Part shown: positions 1-8,532 of the stretch, piece after piece
How positions within the stretch are numbered: position 1 is the first letter of the stretch
Layout: each line of letters starts with the position of its first letter
Made by a program: the position numbers and the translations under genes
The notes under the pieces: model-generated
What the model saw: the letters and a program-made list of their open reading frames with translations, nothing else
What the model was told of the DNA's origin: nothing
Databases searched by the model: none
Assembly: GCA_019137255.1 (NCBI GenBank)
Contig: WPDH01000192.1
Coordinates: forward strand, 1-11,585
DNA from: Corinectria fuckeliana
Taxonomy: Eukaryota; Ascomycota; Sordariomycetes; Hypocreales; Nectriaceae
DNA: 11,585 bases
Direction: 5' to 3'

Positions 1-140
1 AATTAGTTAATTAGACTAAATACTATAAGAGTTAAACTTAAACCTAAGTCTAGTTTAGCTTAAGGCTACTTTAAGAGCTATTTAAGCCTTTTTTAAGTAA
101 AATAGTTTAGTATTATAGTTAGTATTAGTATTAATACTAT

Positions 141-142
141 NN
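141..142. other. Two ambiguous bases (NN)
   Basis: Two undetermined bases sit in the degraded block next to a short TA-rich palindromic stretch. A second NN pair lies at 10150-10151. They may mark a collapsed or unresolved repeat, or ambiguous base calls; the sequence does not say which. Confidence 0.9.
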
Positions 143-1387
143 ACTTAGAATACTAAACTATATAAGTCTTTTTATATAAGTATTTCTTATTTATTCTTAC
201 TCTTTTTATACTATATAGTATATATAAGATTATATTAGATATAAGCTATTATAATTATAATATACTAAAAAGATCTTATTAGTTAAAATAAAATATATTA
301 TATCTCTTATATAATAAGCTCTCTTATAGTAATTATACTTAGCTTATTTCTAATAGTACTATATAATATATTTAAAGTAAAAATACTTAAAATACTATTT
401 TAGTTAAATCTCTCTTAAATAAGACTTAGTCTAATAAACTTTTATAGTTATAATTATATCTTAGTTATAAAGTTTATTTATATCTATTAGTTTAGTTAAT
501 AATATAACTAGTAACTAATAAGGTCTAGCTATATAATAGCTTTATAATAGTTTTATAATATATATCTTAATATTATTTACTTATTAAATATCTACTATAA
601 GGTCTTTAAGTAAGCCTTTTATATAACTAGTTAAGACTCTCTTAATAACTATTATAAACTACTTTAAGACTTAATATATACTTATACTAAAAATAGTAAG
701 AATTTAAGTATTATTTTTTAGGAGATTTATAATTAGTTTATAAAAAAAGATTATAATATTCTTACTAAGAAAATAGTATAAAGCTACTATAAGTAAGAGA
801 TAACCTTTTAGAAGAGTATAATTAATAGTTATTATAGTATCTAATAGTATATAAGATATAATATTAGGAGTTATACTAAGTAACCTAATAATAATCTTCT
901 TACTAAGGTAAGAAAGAATTACTTTTAATATTAGTACTATTAGAGATAAAAGTATCCTCTTATTATAAGTAACTTAAGCTTAAGTTAAGATCTTAATAAG
1001 TGATTTTTAAAGGGTAGCTAATATTATATTTTTAATAGTAGTTATAATTATTTTTATAAGAGATAGTAAGATTAGGATTTTACTACTTATATATTAGGTA
1101 TAACTTATAATAGTATTAGTTAAGATTATTACTATTCTCTAGACTAAGAGAAAAATAGCTTTTAAAATAATTACTTTAAGTTTATTTTTAGTCTTAATAA
1201 TAAGATTTTTAAATTAATTATAGGTTATTTTTATATTAGGCTTAGCTTATAGTAAGAGTAGGTTTTATAGTAAAAAAATTTTCTTAGAGGGAGAAAAAAG
1301 ATAGTTTATAATCTTAATATCTTTTATTTTGCTTAGCTTATATATTATATATAATATAGTAATAATATAAGAGTAAAAAGAGAGTAA

Positions 1388-1499
1388 AAAAGGTTTATAA
1401 AGAAAGTTAGTTAGGTTAAAATAGATTTTAAGAGTATAACTAAGATATAGTAAGAGTAACTATTAAATATTTACAAAAGGTTTATAAGAAAGTTAGTTA
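1388..1499. repeat. Short direct repeat pair, period about 86 bp
   Basis: A block of about 25 bases containing AAAAGGTTTATAA followed by AGAAAGTTAGTTA occurs at 1388-1413 and again at 1475-1499, differing by one A in a run. The text between and beyond the copies does not match. It may be a remnant of tandem repetition in the destroyed element, or a coincidence favoured by low complexity. Confidence 0.45.
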
Positions 1500-1741
1500 T
1501 ATAAATAGATTATTATACTATAAATTTTATATTAAAGCTTTTTAAAGAGTTTTACTTTCTGTCTTATAATATAAGTCTTAGTTTTTATTACTCTTTCTAA
1601 TTTTTTTACTCTCTTATTTTACTCTTAAGTATTAGTTACTAATAGCTTAATTAAAATACTTTTTTTCTTAAGTATTATACTTACTATCTTTTTTATCTTA
1701 GTGATTTTATTATTATACTTAAAGATTTATAGTATAATATA

Positions 1742-1981
1742 ATACTAGGCTTTAAAAAATATTAAGAATATATTAAAAGTATTAATAAAATACTTTATTA
1801 TATAATTCTAATACTATATTTTCTAGATATAGCTAAACTAATAGTTTATAAAAAGTATAAGACTATTAAAGCTTTTAGTATTAGGTATTAAGTATATAAA
1901 GTGAATAGTAATTTGTTTTTTTAGGCTTTTATTATATACTCTTAGAGCTTAAGAGATTTAGTATATAATTTTACTATTAGG
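1742..1981 (+). pseudogene. Possible coding remnant, family unknown
   Basis: Read in the frame starting at 1742, the plus strand gives a protein-like text with few stops for such TA-rich DNA: TAA at 1763, 1889 and then TAG at 1922, 1943 and 1982. The stretch 1766-1888 is open for 41 codons. Its composition is mixed, with K, E, D, Y, R, A and T residues, unlike plain low-complexity DNA. All interrupting stops are TAA or TAG, the products expected when RIP hits CAA, CAG or TGG codons. I do not recognise the family; I compared it mentally with RT, hAT and pogo-type transposases without a convincing match. It is most likely a fragment of a destroyed transposon protein, but chance is not excluded. 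Confidence 0.25.
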
Positions 1982-2770
1982 TAGTTATTATACTTAATAG
2001 TTAATAGTCTTTTAATTTTAGTATTTATTAAAGTATTAACTAGCTAGTTAAAAGCTATAAAACTAAAATACTTTAGCTTAAGATACTACTTTATACTATT
2101 TATACTACTTATTTTTATATAATATAACTAGACTAAAAAGGCTTAATACTATAAGGCTCTTATAAGACTACTATCTTTAAGAATATACTAATTATATTAA
2201 TTAAGTAAGTTACTTATAACTTAATAATACTAGTTTTTAAAAGAGTTATTTTTTAGGTTTTAGTCTTATTAGATCTTATATTTTCTTAGTTTTTATAGTA
2301 AGATAAGATTATAAGTAAACTTTTTATAGTATATTATATTATATAAGTAAAAGTATTATATTTCTTCTTAAAGTAATAAGAAGAGCTAAATAGTAATATT
2401 ACTATAGCTAATAACTAGTATCTTTTATATATTAGTATATATATAGTCTTTAAGGTTAACTTTAATAAGATTTTTAAACTATATCTTAATATTAAAGATA
2501 TATAAAGTAGCTCTTAAGTTATAAATAGTAAAGTTTTTTAATAAGTATAAAAAGCTTTAAAAAGCTGCTTTTTTCTCTATAAGTAATATAACTAAAGCTT
2601 TTTTAACTTCTTATAAGAGTTACTTTTTCTTACTAAATAACTTTTTTATTATTTTAATCTTTTTTTTTAAATTAGATTTTATAGTAATATTATAGTTTAT
2701 AGTCTTTTAGGTTTTTAGTCTTTTTTTAAACTATCTTAGTAAGTTATCTTAAAAGATATAAAAGGATTTA
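1982..2770. other. RIP-degraded sequence, nothing assignable
   Basis: This stretch has the same TpA-dominated, CpG-less composition as the preceding block. Two plus-strand frames give loosely protein-like text over parts of it (about 2389-2770 is one), but each holds many TAA/TAG stops and neither shows a motif I recognise. It may continue the remnant that begins near 1742. Confidence 0.6.
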
Positions 2771-3010
2771 ATAAGATTATAATACTACTTATAAGCTAGA
2801 TAAGTCTTACTACTTAGTACTCTCTTCTTATTATTCTTTCTTTTCTTATTTTTTTTCTTAAGAGGCTTATTATAAAGTATAGATTTATTAGATCTTAATC
2901 TCTTCTAATTAGCTAAAAATACTCTTTTTCTCTTAACCTTTTAGTTACTCTTTTAAGCCTTAAGTAATACTTATATAGTAAGTTATATCCTATTAGTAAT
3001 TATCTAATAT
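2771..3010 (-). pseudogene. Lysine-rich remnant, possibly pogo/Fot1-like transposase C-terminus
   Basis: On the minus strand this stretch reads as a helical-looking segment (KRKRVFLAN, then KRLRSNKS) followed by a strongly basic run of Lys, Arg and Asn (KKKNKKRKNNKKR), interrupted by TAA/TAG stops. Many fungal pogo/Fot1 (DDE) transposases end with a coiled-coil segment followed by a basic patch, so that is one possible origin. However, no catalytic DDE region could be recognised upstream on the same strand (about 3010-4500). Poly-purine DNA translates into Lys-rich text anyway. The assignment is therefore weak. Confidence 0.2.
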
Positions 3011-5523
3011 ATAAGAGTATTATTAGTAACTTTCTCTCTCTTTTTAGACTTTTAGATCTTAAGGCTATTACTTAAAAAGAGTTTAGTAAGATTCTCTAAT
3101 AGTTAATACTATATAAGAACTAGGTTAGCTATAAAAAGCTTAAAAGTAATAGTATTATATAGTTTTCTTATTTTCCCTCTCTTTATTATAGTCTAAGCTT
3201 TACTTAGCCTAAGCTAGATAAGAAAGTTATCTACTAAGAGGTAATAAGACTTAGCTGCTAAGTTAGTTAGCAGCTTATATAAGTATTTAAGTCTAATAAG
3301 TAAAAAGCTTTACTTTTTCTTTTTTCTCTTTTTTAGCTTTATTAATATTAATCTCTTTTAGCATCTTTTTACAGCTGCTTAAGAGCTAGCTTATTATAAA
3401 AGAGTTTAAAAGAGAAAAACCTTAAAGTTTTATAAGTTTTATAAGTTAAGTAGCTCTTATATAAGAGTTTTAAAAAGATTTTTATACTTAGTAGTATAAA
3501 TTAAAGTTCTTAATAAGTACTATTTAATACTAAAAAAAGATTATTTTAAGATTAAAAAGTAAGATTTTCTATTAGGTAGTTTATTTATTTAAAAAGAAGA
3601 AAAAATAAACTAAAAAGATAAAAATTACTTAGCTATCTTTTAAGTTAATATTAGCTTAGTACTAGTCTAGCTTTATAGTATAGTCTAATATTCTTAAGTT
3701 ATTATAAATATAAAAAACTACTTTTTAAGAGCTATTTAAGGCTTAAATAATAGTATAGCTACTTAGCTTTAAGGTAGAAATACTAGTAGTATAAAAATAA
3801 AGCTCTTATATTATAAGAATATTAGCTTAAGTTTCTCTTTTTAAGAGGGATTAAAAGGTTACTTATATATTTTAAATATTCTATTAGATAAGTTATAGTA
3901 ATATTAGTTATTTTATAAGTTTATTTTATTAGTTTTAGTCTAAAAGTTTATTAAGAGCAGTTTATAAGAAGGAAAAAAAGGTAAAAGTATTATAACTTAG
4001 TTAGATTTTATATTTACTATAGTAAGTTATATTATAGTTAAAGTTAAAAAGGTATTATTTAAGATAACTACTAAAAGAGTACCTTCTAAAGGTAAAAATA
4101 AGAGAGTTAAGCTAAAAAAAGTATTTAGTTTTTAGTTTTATTTTACTATATTTATACTACCTTTAGGGTGATTTAAGCCTAGTTTTAAAGTGTCTACTAA
4201 GGTAAAAGATTTATAAGAGAGAATAGCTTATTTTCTTTTTATTATATTTTAGCTATTATCTTTTTTTAAGTTAGTTTAAGCTTTAAGATTAATATAAGCT
4301 TAAGTGTTATATATAGTATTAAAGTAGTAAGATTAGTTTATATATACTAACTTTATAATAAATAGTTTTATACTATAAATTAAATAGCTTTTCTACTAAG
4401 CTAAGTAGTCTTTTTTATAGTTTATATAGTATACTCTAGTCTTATCTTATTTTAAGATATAATTATTCTTAGTATAAGCTTAAAACTTATACTAACTATA
4501 AGTAAGTTACTTTAAAAAGTAGTATTTAGCTAGATAGCTAAAGCTATAATATTAGTAATACTACTTAAAATCTACTTATTTATAAAAGCTTTTTTCCTAA
4601 AAAAAGCCTTTTTTATAAAATTAGTCTATTATTATCTTATTCTTAAAGCTAAGATAAAATAAGATTACCTTTTATTTGTTAGCCTTTTAAGAGAGTATAG
4701 CTTAAGAGAAAATAAATCTTAGGTTTTTCTTACTAAGCTTTCTAATAAGCTGCTTAAGAGTTAGGTTTTTAATAAAATTAACTTATACTCTTATAATAAC
4801 TATTTTTTACTATTAGTATAATACTATACTACCTAAAAAAAGGTTTTAATCTTATTTTAAGTCTTTTTTATAGTTTTTTACTATTATTTTATTATTAAAA
4901 AAGACTTACTAGTTACTACTAAAAAGTTATCTTATAGTCTTAGTATTCTTAGTTTAAATAGTAATATTTATAGCTATAACTATTTTAGTATTTATATATA
5001 TATTAGGTTTAAAAAGAGTGGTTTTTTTATTAACTTAAATAGTAACTTTTTAAGCTTAGGTTAAGACTAAGATATAAATACACTTAAATTAAAATATAAC
5101 TACTTTATAAGAGTAAAAAAGAGAGAGAGTATTAATTTTTCTCTTAAGTTAGTAAAAAGTAAACTTAGTGCTAAGTTAGCTTTAGTTTAAGTTTTAAAAA
5201 ATTATAATACTTATATTTTAGCTTTATAAGAGAGTATAATATAAGATAATTAGTTAAACTAAAAGTCTTTTTATTTCTCTAGTAAGAAGAGAGAGAGTAA
5301 GTTAGTTAGCTTTTAATAGTAGCTAGTTTATATTAGGTTTATCTTTATATTAATAAGACTATAACTAGGCCTAAAAGCTATCTTATTCTACTGTGTTATT
5401 TATATAAATAGATAATATAATACCTAAATTTAAGACTCTTTTTACTATTATATTTACACTTTAAGCTTATCTTAGGTTTATAATAATACCTAGATAAAAT
5501 TAATATTTCTAAATATAATACTA
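3011..5523. other. RIP-degraded AT-rich block, no gene assignable
   Basis: There is no CpG by eye, stops occur throughout, and the sequence is rich in TTA, TAG and CTTAAG-like words. A loosely protein-like plus-strand text with many Gln-type stops can be read around 4000-5260, but no domain is recognisable. An imperfect A/T-rich inverted repeat with AAGC/GCTT arms at about 4577-4620 is the only structure seen, and it is of the kind expected by chance in such DNA. The right end is sharply defined by the insertion of the small LTR element at 5529. Confidence 0.7.
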
Positions 5524-5528
5524 GTTTT
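5524..5528. repeat. Target-site duplication, left copy (GTTTT)
   Basis: GTTTT directly precedes the first base of the 5' LTR and is repeated directly after the last base of the 3' LTR at 6226-6230. A 5-bp duplication is typical of LTR-retrotransposon integration, and it fixes both element ends independently of the LTR alignment. Confidence 0.85.
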
Positions 5529-5699
5529 TATAAGGGTACAACTAAGCAGAGAGCTCGCTAAGAGCTCACTAAGAGAGCTCTCTTATAACCTATTATATAA
5601 TACAATTAAGTAATATAACTTACTTAAATCGTTTAATCTTTTTAGCCTTACAGCTAGGACTTTCTATTAAAAGTTAAGTATGCCACCCTAACTCTTATA
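5529..5699 (+). repeat. 5' LTR of the TRIM-like element (171 bp)
   Basis: This copy aligns base for base with 6055-6225 (offset 526). All 20 differences are transitions, and this copy carries the A or T state at 17 of them, including its second base (TA instead of TG). It includes conserved blocks such as GAGAGCTCTCTTATAACC and TTAAATCGTTTAATC. The paired GAGCTC motifs near 5551-5579 form small palindromes. Confidence 0.88.
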
Positions 5700-5908
5700 A
5701 TTATTTGAGTACGTATTAGGTCTAGTACTATACAAAAGGTTATAAGTTTAAATCCCTACTAAACCTTATAACTATAATAGGCGCTAAGCTTATAAGAATA
5801 AACATATATAGTTACCTACTGTAACTAAAGCCTTAGAGGTTAATAGTAGTGGTTATCTTAGGCCTAAGAGCTAGGCCACCCTCTAACATATATGTATATA
5901 CAAGTGCG

Positions 5909-5935
5909 ATAAGGTCACTATATTTCTGACCTTAT
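5909..5935. repeat. Perfect 9-bp hairpin inside the TRIM-like element
   Basis: ATAAGGTCA (5909-5917) and TGACCTTAT (5927-5935) pair perfectly around a 9-base loop. A second, weaker AGGG/CCCT stem follows at once. Structured RNA in a non-coding retroelement could serve packaging or dimerisation, but that is only inference. Confidence 0.6.
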
Positions 5936-5959
5936 AGGGGCTGACCCTCTATAATAGTA

Positions 5960-6006
5960 CAGAAGAGGCTGCCTACGCCTAGAGCAGAAGAGGCTGTGCT
6001 ACACCT
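5960..6006 (+). repeat. Internal direct repeat, period 25 bp
   Basis: CAGAAGAGGCTG followed by CTAC-CCT occurs at 5960-5980 and again, with small differences, at 5985-6006. It lies just upstream of the polypurine tract of the TRIM-like element. Confidence 0.65.
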
Positions 6007-6038
6007 ACTAATAAGCTAGCAGCCCAGGACGTGCTGTT

Positions 6039-6050
6039 AAGAGGGGGGGA
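6039..6050 (+). other. Polypurine tract of the TRIM-like element
   Basis: A 12-base all-purine run, AAGAGGGGGGGA, ends four bases before the TG that opens the 3' LTR. This is the expected place for the plus-strand primer of LTR-element reverse transcription. It is also the only long G run in the window. Confidence 0.75.
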
Positions 6051-6054
6051 TAAT

Positions 6055-6225
6055 TGTAAGGGTACAGCTAAGCGGAGGGCTCGCTAAGGGCTCGCTAAGA
6101 GAGCTCTCTTATAACCTATTATGCGGCACAATTAAGTGACACAGCTTACTTAAATCGTTTAATCTTTTTAGCCTTATAGCTAGGACTTTCTATTAAAGGT
6201 TAGGTATACCACTCTAACTCTTATA
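6055..6225 (+). repeat. 3' LTR of the TRIM-like element (171 bp)
   Basis: The better preserved of the two LTRs. It keeps TG at its start and G or C at 17 of the 20 sites where the copies differ, for example ATGCGGCAC at 6121-6129. It carries the A/T state at only three sites. It ends CTTATA directly before the right GTTTT duplication. Confidence 0.88.
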
Positions 6226-6230
6226 GTTTT
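6226..6230. repeat. Target-site duplication, right copy (GTTTT)
   Basis: This is identical to 5524-5528 and abuts the 3' LTR end. Beyond it the sequence returns at once to the CpG-less, TpA-rich composition seen upstream of 5524. Confidence 0.85.
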
Positions 6231-6978
6231 CTTTTTAATTTTAGAGGTAACTTTATATAAATAAAAGTAAAAGAGTCTTTTTATATTTTTTAAGATCTAG
6301 TTATTTAGACTTACTTAATAGCTTTAAATTAAGCTAAAAAGAAAGAAAAAAATATAATAAAAAGAAAAGAAAAGTAAAAAAAAAGACAGAGAGTTAATAT
6401 TAAAGTTAATATAATATATAAACAGAAAGAAGTAAAAATCTATTTAAAAGATAATATCTTTTTAGATAAAAGTATTCTTAAAAGTAACTTTTTATAAAAA
6501 AAGAAAAAATAAAAAGAAATATAAAACTTTCTTAACTAAAAGAGTAAGTACTTAAAGTATATTACTTTTAAGTTTTTTACTATTAAAAAAAGATTTTAGC
6601 TTTTTAGTAAATAATTATAAAAAGTATTAGATTAAATTAAAAAGACTATATTAAAAAAAAGACTAATATTTTACTATAAATTATATTTAACTAACAGGCT
6701 ATATTAGCTTAAGATTTTAATAAGAATAAGAAACTAAATCTTATAGTTATCTTTTTTTAAGTCTTAAAAGTAGTTAAGTACTTTACTTAGTAAGCTAGTA
6801 ATATACTAATTCTAAAAGGCTTAAAAAGAAAAGTAATAAACCTCTTAAAGACTAGGCTTAAATGTTATATCTTAAAAGAATTTTATACTTATTATTAAAA
6901 TCCTTATATACTAGTAGTAAAAAAAATAAGAATATTTAATAAATTAATTTAGCTATTAAAATTAACTAGTATATAATA
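6231..6978 (+). pseudogene. Degraded sequence, possibly the N-terminal pol region of a gypsy element
   Basis: The stretch is heavily mutated, with a purine-rich plus strand (lysine-rich when translated, notably 6340-6390) and stops in all frames. It lies directly upstream of the recognisable gypsy reverse transcriptase. A plus-strand frame around 6890-6960 gives VVKKIRIFNKLI, compatible with the start of an RT domain (valine/lysine-lysine, then R..N), but in a different frame from the RT that follows. That implies a frameshift near 6960-6980. The assignment rests mainly on position, and gag or protease motifs could not be recognised. Confidence 0.35.
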
Positions 6979-7830
6979 AGAGATAGTTTTAGTTATTTTA
7001 GAGCTAATAAACTCTCTTAAGATATAATAATATATAAGATACTCTTATTATTAAACTTCTTTTTAAAGTATAACTAAATAGCTTTAAATAAAAAGAGTAG
7101 AAATTTAATAATATTTCTTACTTTTTTAAGATTACTTTAAATATATATACTTTTATAAAAAGCTACTAATTTAGTAGTATAGTTCTTAAAAATTAATATA
7201 TATATCTTATATAATTTTATTTTAAATATTTATTATATATTTCTAAATAATATTACTATTAAAAGACTAATAAAGTTATTTAATAATAAAAAAGTAATAC
7301 TTAATATTAGAAAGTATATACTAAAGTATTTAATTAACTTAGATAAGATATTAGTAAATATAAAACTATTAGGATATATAGTTTCTAAAGAAAAAACTAA
7401 GTTTTATTAGAACTTTATAATAGTTATTAAATATATTTATAAGACTAATAAAAAAAGCCTAAAAAAAGCTAAAGTTATTAAGATTAATAAATAAAATAAC
7501 TATATAAATATTATAAATATTAAATTCTTTCTTAGTATAGTAAGATATTACTACTATTAAATTAGATATTATACTTAAATTATAAAGCTATTAATAATAC
7601 TTTTTAAAAAAAATATTAATTTTATATAAGAGAAAGATTAATAAGAAGCTATAAATTAATTAAAAGCTAAAATTATATTTTTACTAATTTTAATAACTCT
7701 TAACTTTTTAAATAATAAAAGAGAAATTATACTAATAGTAATTATAAGTTTTAAAAGATAAGAGTATATATTAAAATAAAATATTAGTAGTAAGTCTTTA
7801 TTTATTTATTTATACTTAATTTAGCTTATA
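6979..7830 (+). pseudogene. Ty3/gypsy reverse transcriptase and RNase H start, RIP-inactivated
   Basis: One frame (codons from 6979) reads through the recognisable order of a gypsy pol: RDSF at 6979, then from 7051 LNFF..YN.IALNKKSR, KATN, and a fully open stretch 7237-7407. That open stretch contains FLNN at 7240-7251 where the catalytic F/Y-x-DD of reverse transcriptase is expected, and LLGYIVS at 7366-7386. Downstream follow a FL..VRYY block, LKAKI and IILIV...SFK with YLNLI near 7817. Their order and spacing match the RT thumb/connection and the beginning of RNase H in fungal Ty3/gypsy elements. Interrupting codons are nearly all TAA or TAG, as expected from mutated CAA, CAG and TGG. Both catalytic aspartates read as Asn (AAT), a GA-to-AA change also explained by RIP on the other strand. 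Integrase and LTRs of this element are not recognisable. It cannot encode an active enzyme. Confidence 0.72.
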
Positions 7831-8235
7831 GCTATCTAGTCCTTTTTTTAAGTAACTTAGACTAATTTATAATAAGAGAGAAAAACCCTAATAGTAAGCT
7901 ATAAGATAAAAACCTTTTACTACTCTTACCTAAAAGAGAAGTAAGTTAAGCTTAGTATATATATATAGTAATATAAGTTATAAATAGGTTTACTTTATAA
8001 GAAAAGCTAATTATATATTTATTTATTTATTTATTTATTTATACTTTATAAACCTAAAAGGTAGATAGTGCTTCTATTCTATATAGATATAGGAAAAACT
8101 ATAAAATTAGACGAAAACCCGTATTCTTTATATAGCAGGCCCAGGTTAGGCCCCTTATACTATTACTACATATAAGTAAATAGTTCTTTTGCTAAGACTA
8201 GAGTCATCCTATTTTCTAGAGGGCTAGGAAAAATT
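7831..8235. other. Intergenic sequence, partly less degraded; no gene seen
   Basis: The first part (to about 8040) is still TpA-rich and ends in a tetranucleotide repeat. From about 8045 the composition changes: CpG reappears (8111-8112, 8120-8121) and blocks such as CAGGCCCAGGTTAGGCCCC occur near 8136. I find no open frame of note and no RNA gene. It may be unique host sequence or a younger, less mutated insertion. Confidence 0.5.
8017..8041. repeat. (ATTT)n microsatellite
   Basis: Six perfect ATTT units plus one base. A shorter TTTA run lies at 7797-7814. Confidence 0.9.
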
Positions 8236-8312
8236 AAAAAGAGGGAAGAGAAAAAAAGGAAAAGAAAAAGAAAAAAGAAGAAAAAGAAAAAAAAGAGTAA
8301 AGAAGGGAGAAA
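8236..8312 (+). repeat. 77-bp polypurine tract
   Basis: Every base from 8236 to 8312 is A or G except one T at 8298. The text is an irregular mix of A runs with single G or GG/GGG, not a clean microsatellite. It could be a degenerate A-rich tail or a mutated GA repeat. Such tracts can adopt triplex structures, but nothing here shows a function. Confidence 0.85.
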
Positions 8313-8359
8313 TAGTTAACTGAATATTAAGCGCCTAGTCTGCTATAGGAGCAGAGCGG

Positions 8360-8382
8360 TTAAGTATTAGGATTATACTAGC
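8360..8382 (+). repeat. Left arm of 23-bp inverted repeat
   Basis: It begins TTAAGTATTAGG and pairs with 8510-8532 at 22 of 23 positions; the single mismatch is in the middle. Such a long near-perfect match is unlikely by chance even in AT-rich DNA. Confidence 0.75.
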
Positions 8383-8509
8383 TAGGTGTGTCTAAGTTGC
8401 TTTACAGTTACAGCTAAAAGCTTAGGATTTTAAGTGGGCAGAACCAGCCGCTAATAGGTTAGCTAGCTGTTAGTAAGTTAGCTAGTAGTATAATTATTAA
8501 TAGCTAGAG

Positions 8510-8532
8510 GCTAGTATAAACCTAATACTTAA
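8510..8532 (-). repeat. Right arm of 23-bp inverted repeat
   Basis: It ends CCTAATACTTAA and is the reverse complement of 8360-8382 with one mismatch, across a 127-bp spacer. Confidence 0.75.

Larger units (their letters stand above)
1..1741. other. RIP-degraded AT-rich block, no gene assignable
   Basis: The sequence is almost entirely A/T, with C and G confined mainly to CT, AG and AGCT-type contexts and no CpG seen by eye. Stops occur frequently in the frames I read, and I recognise no protein motif. This fits repeat-induced point mutation of an old repeat, a known process in filamentous ascomycetes. The only internal repetition I could support is a roughly 25-bp direct repeat near 1388 and 1475. 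The original element type cannot be told from what remains. Confidence 0.75.
5700..6054 (+). other. Internal region of the TRIM-like element, non-coding
   Basis: These 355 bases are visibly less degraded than the flanks: CpG, CpA and TpG are present. They hold a perfect palindrome CTTAGGCCTAAG (5857-5868), a perfect 9-bp hairpin (5909-5935), a 25-bp-period direct repeat (5960-6006) and the polypurine tract. There is no open frame of useful length. Around 5737-5767 a stretch with AAGTTTAAATCCC resembles a tRNA T-arm or Pol III B-box, but its stem does not pair properly. Confidence 0.75.
5529..6225 (+). mobile_element. Small non-coding LTR retrotransposon (TRIM-like), complete
   Basis: This 697-bp element has two 171-bp direct terminal repeats (5529-5699 and 6055-6225), a 355-bp internal region, a purine tract just upstream of the 3' LTR, and a perfect 5-bp target-site duplication. 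The LTRs are 151/171 identical with no indels. The 3' LTR begins TGTAAGGG and ends CTTATA; the original ends were presumably TG...CA before C-to-T mutation. No gag or pol reading frame fits in the internal region, so mobilisation would have needed proteins from another LTR element. The size and layout match terminal-repeat retrotransposons in miniature. The polypurine tract sets the orientation as plus. An internally deleted autonomous element is the alternative. I could not identify a clear primer-binding site after 5699. Confidence 0.85.

Noticed and set aside
70..3740. 17-bp match TTTAAGAGCTATTTAAG at 70-86 and 3724-3740 as a dispersed repeat
   Set aside because: The words TTTAAG and AGCT are very common here, and the match does not extend, so it cannot be separated from chance.
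4577..4620. Hairpin of T-rich and A-rich arms resembling a terminator
   Set aside because: The arms pair only with gaps, consist mostly of A/T runs and are expected by chance in this composition. There is no gene nearby to terminate.
2390..4700. One long protein in a single plus-strand frame across the left block
   Set aside because: Several frames on both strands look loosely protein-like once TAA/TAG are read as former Gln/Trp codons. No recognisable domain supports any of them.
5737..5767. Possible tRNA gene or T-arm in the TRIM-like element
   Set aside because: The loop resembles TTCAAAT, but the 5-bp stem does not pair, and no matching acceptor, D-arm or anticodon arm can be placed upstream.
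5529..6225. The two 171-bp repeats as CRISPR repeats or a simple tandem duplication
   Set aside because: There are only two copies. The target-site duplication, TG start and polypurine tract identify them as LTRs.
8345..8425. tRNA-Ser/Leu gene suggested by GAGCGGTTAAG
   Set aside because: Only the A-box fits. No anticodon loop with T33, no T-arm and no closing acceptor stem are found, so it is reported only as A-box-like.
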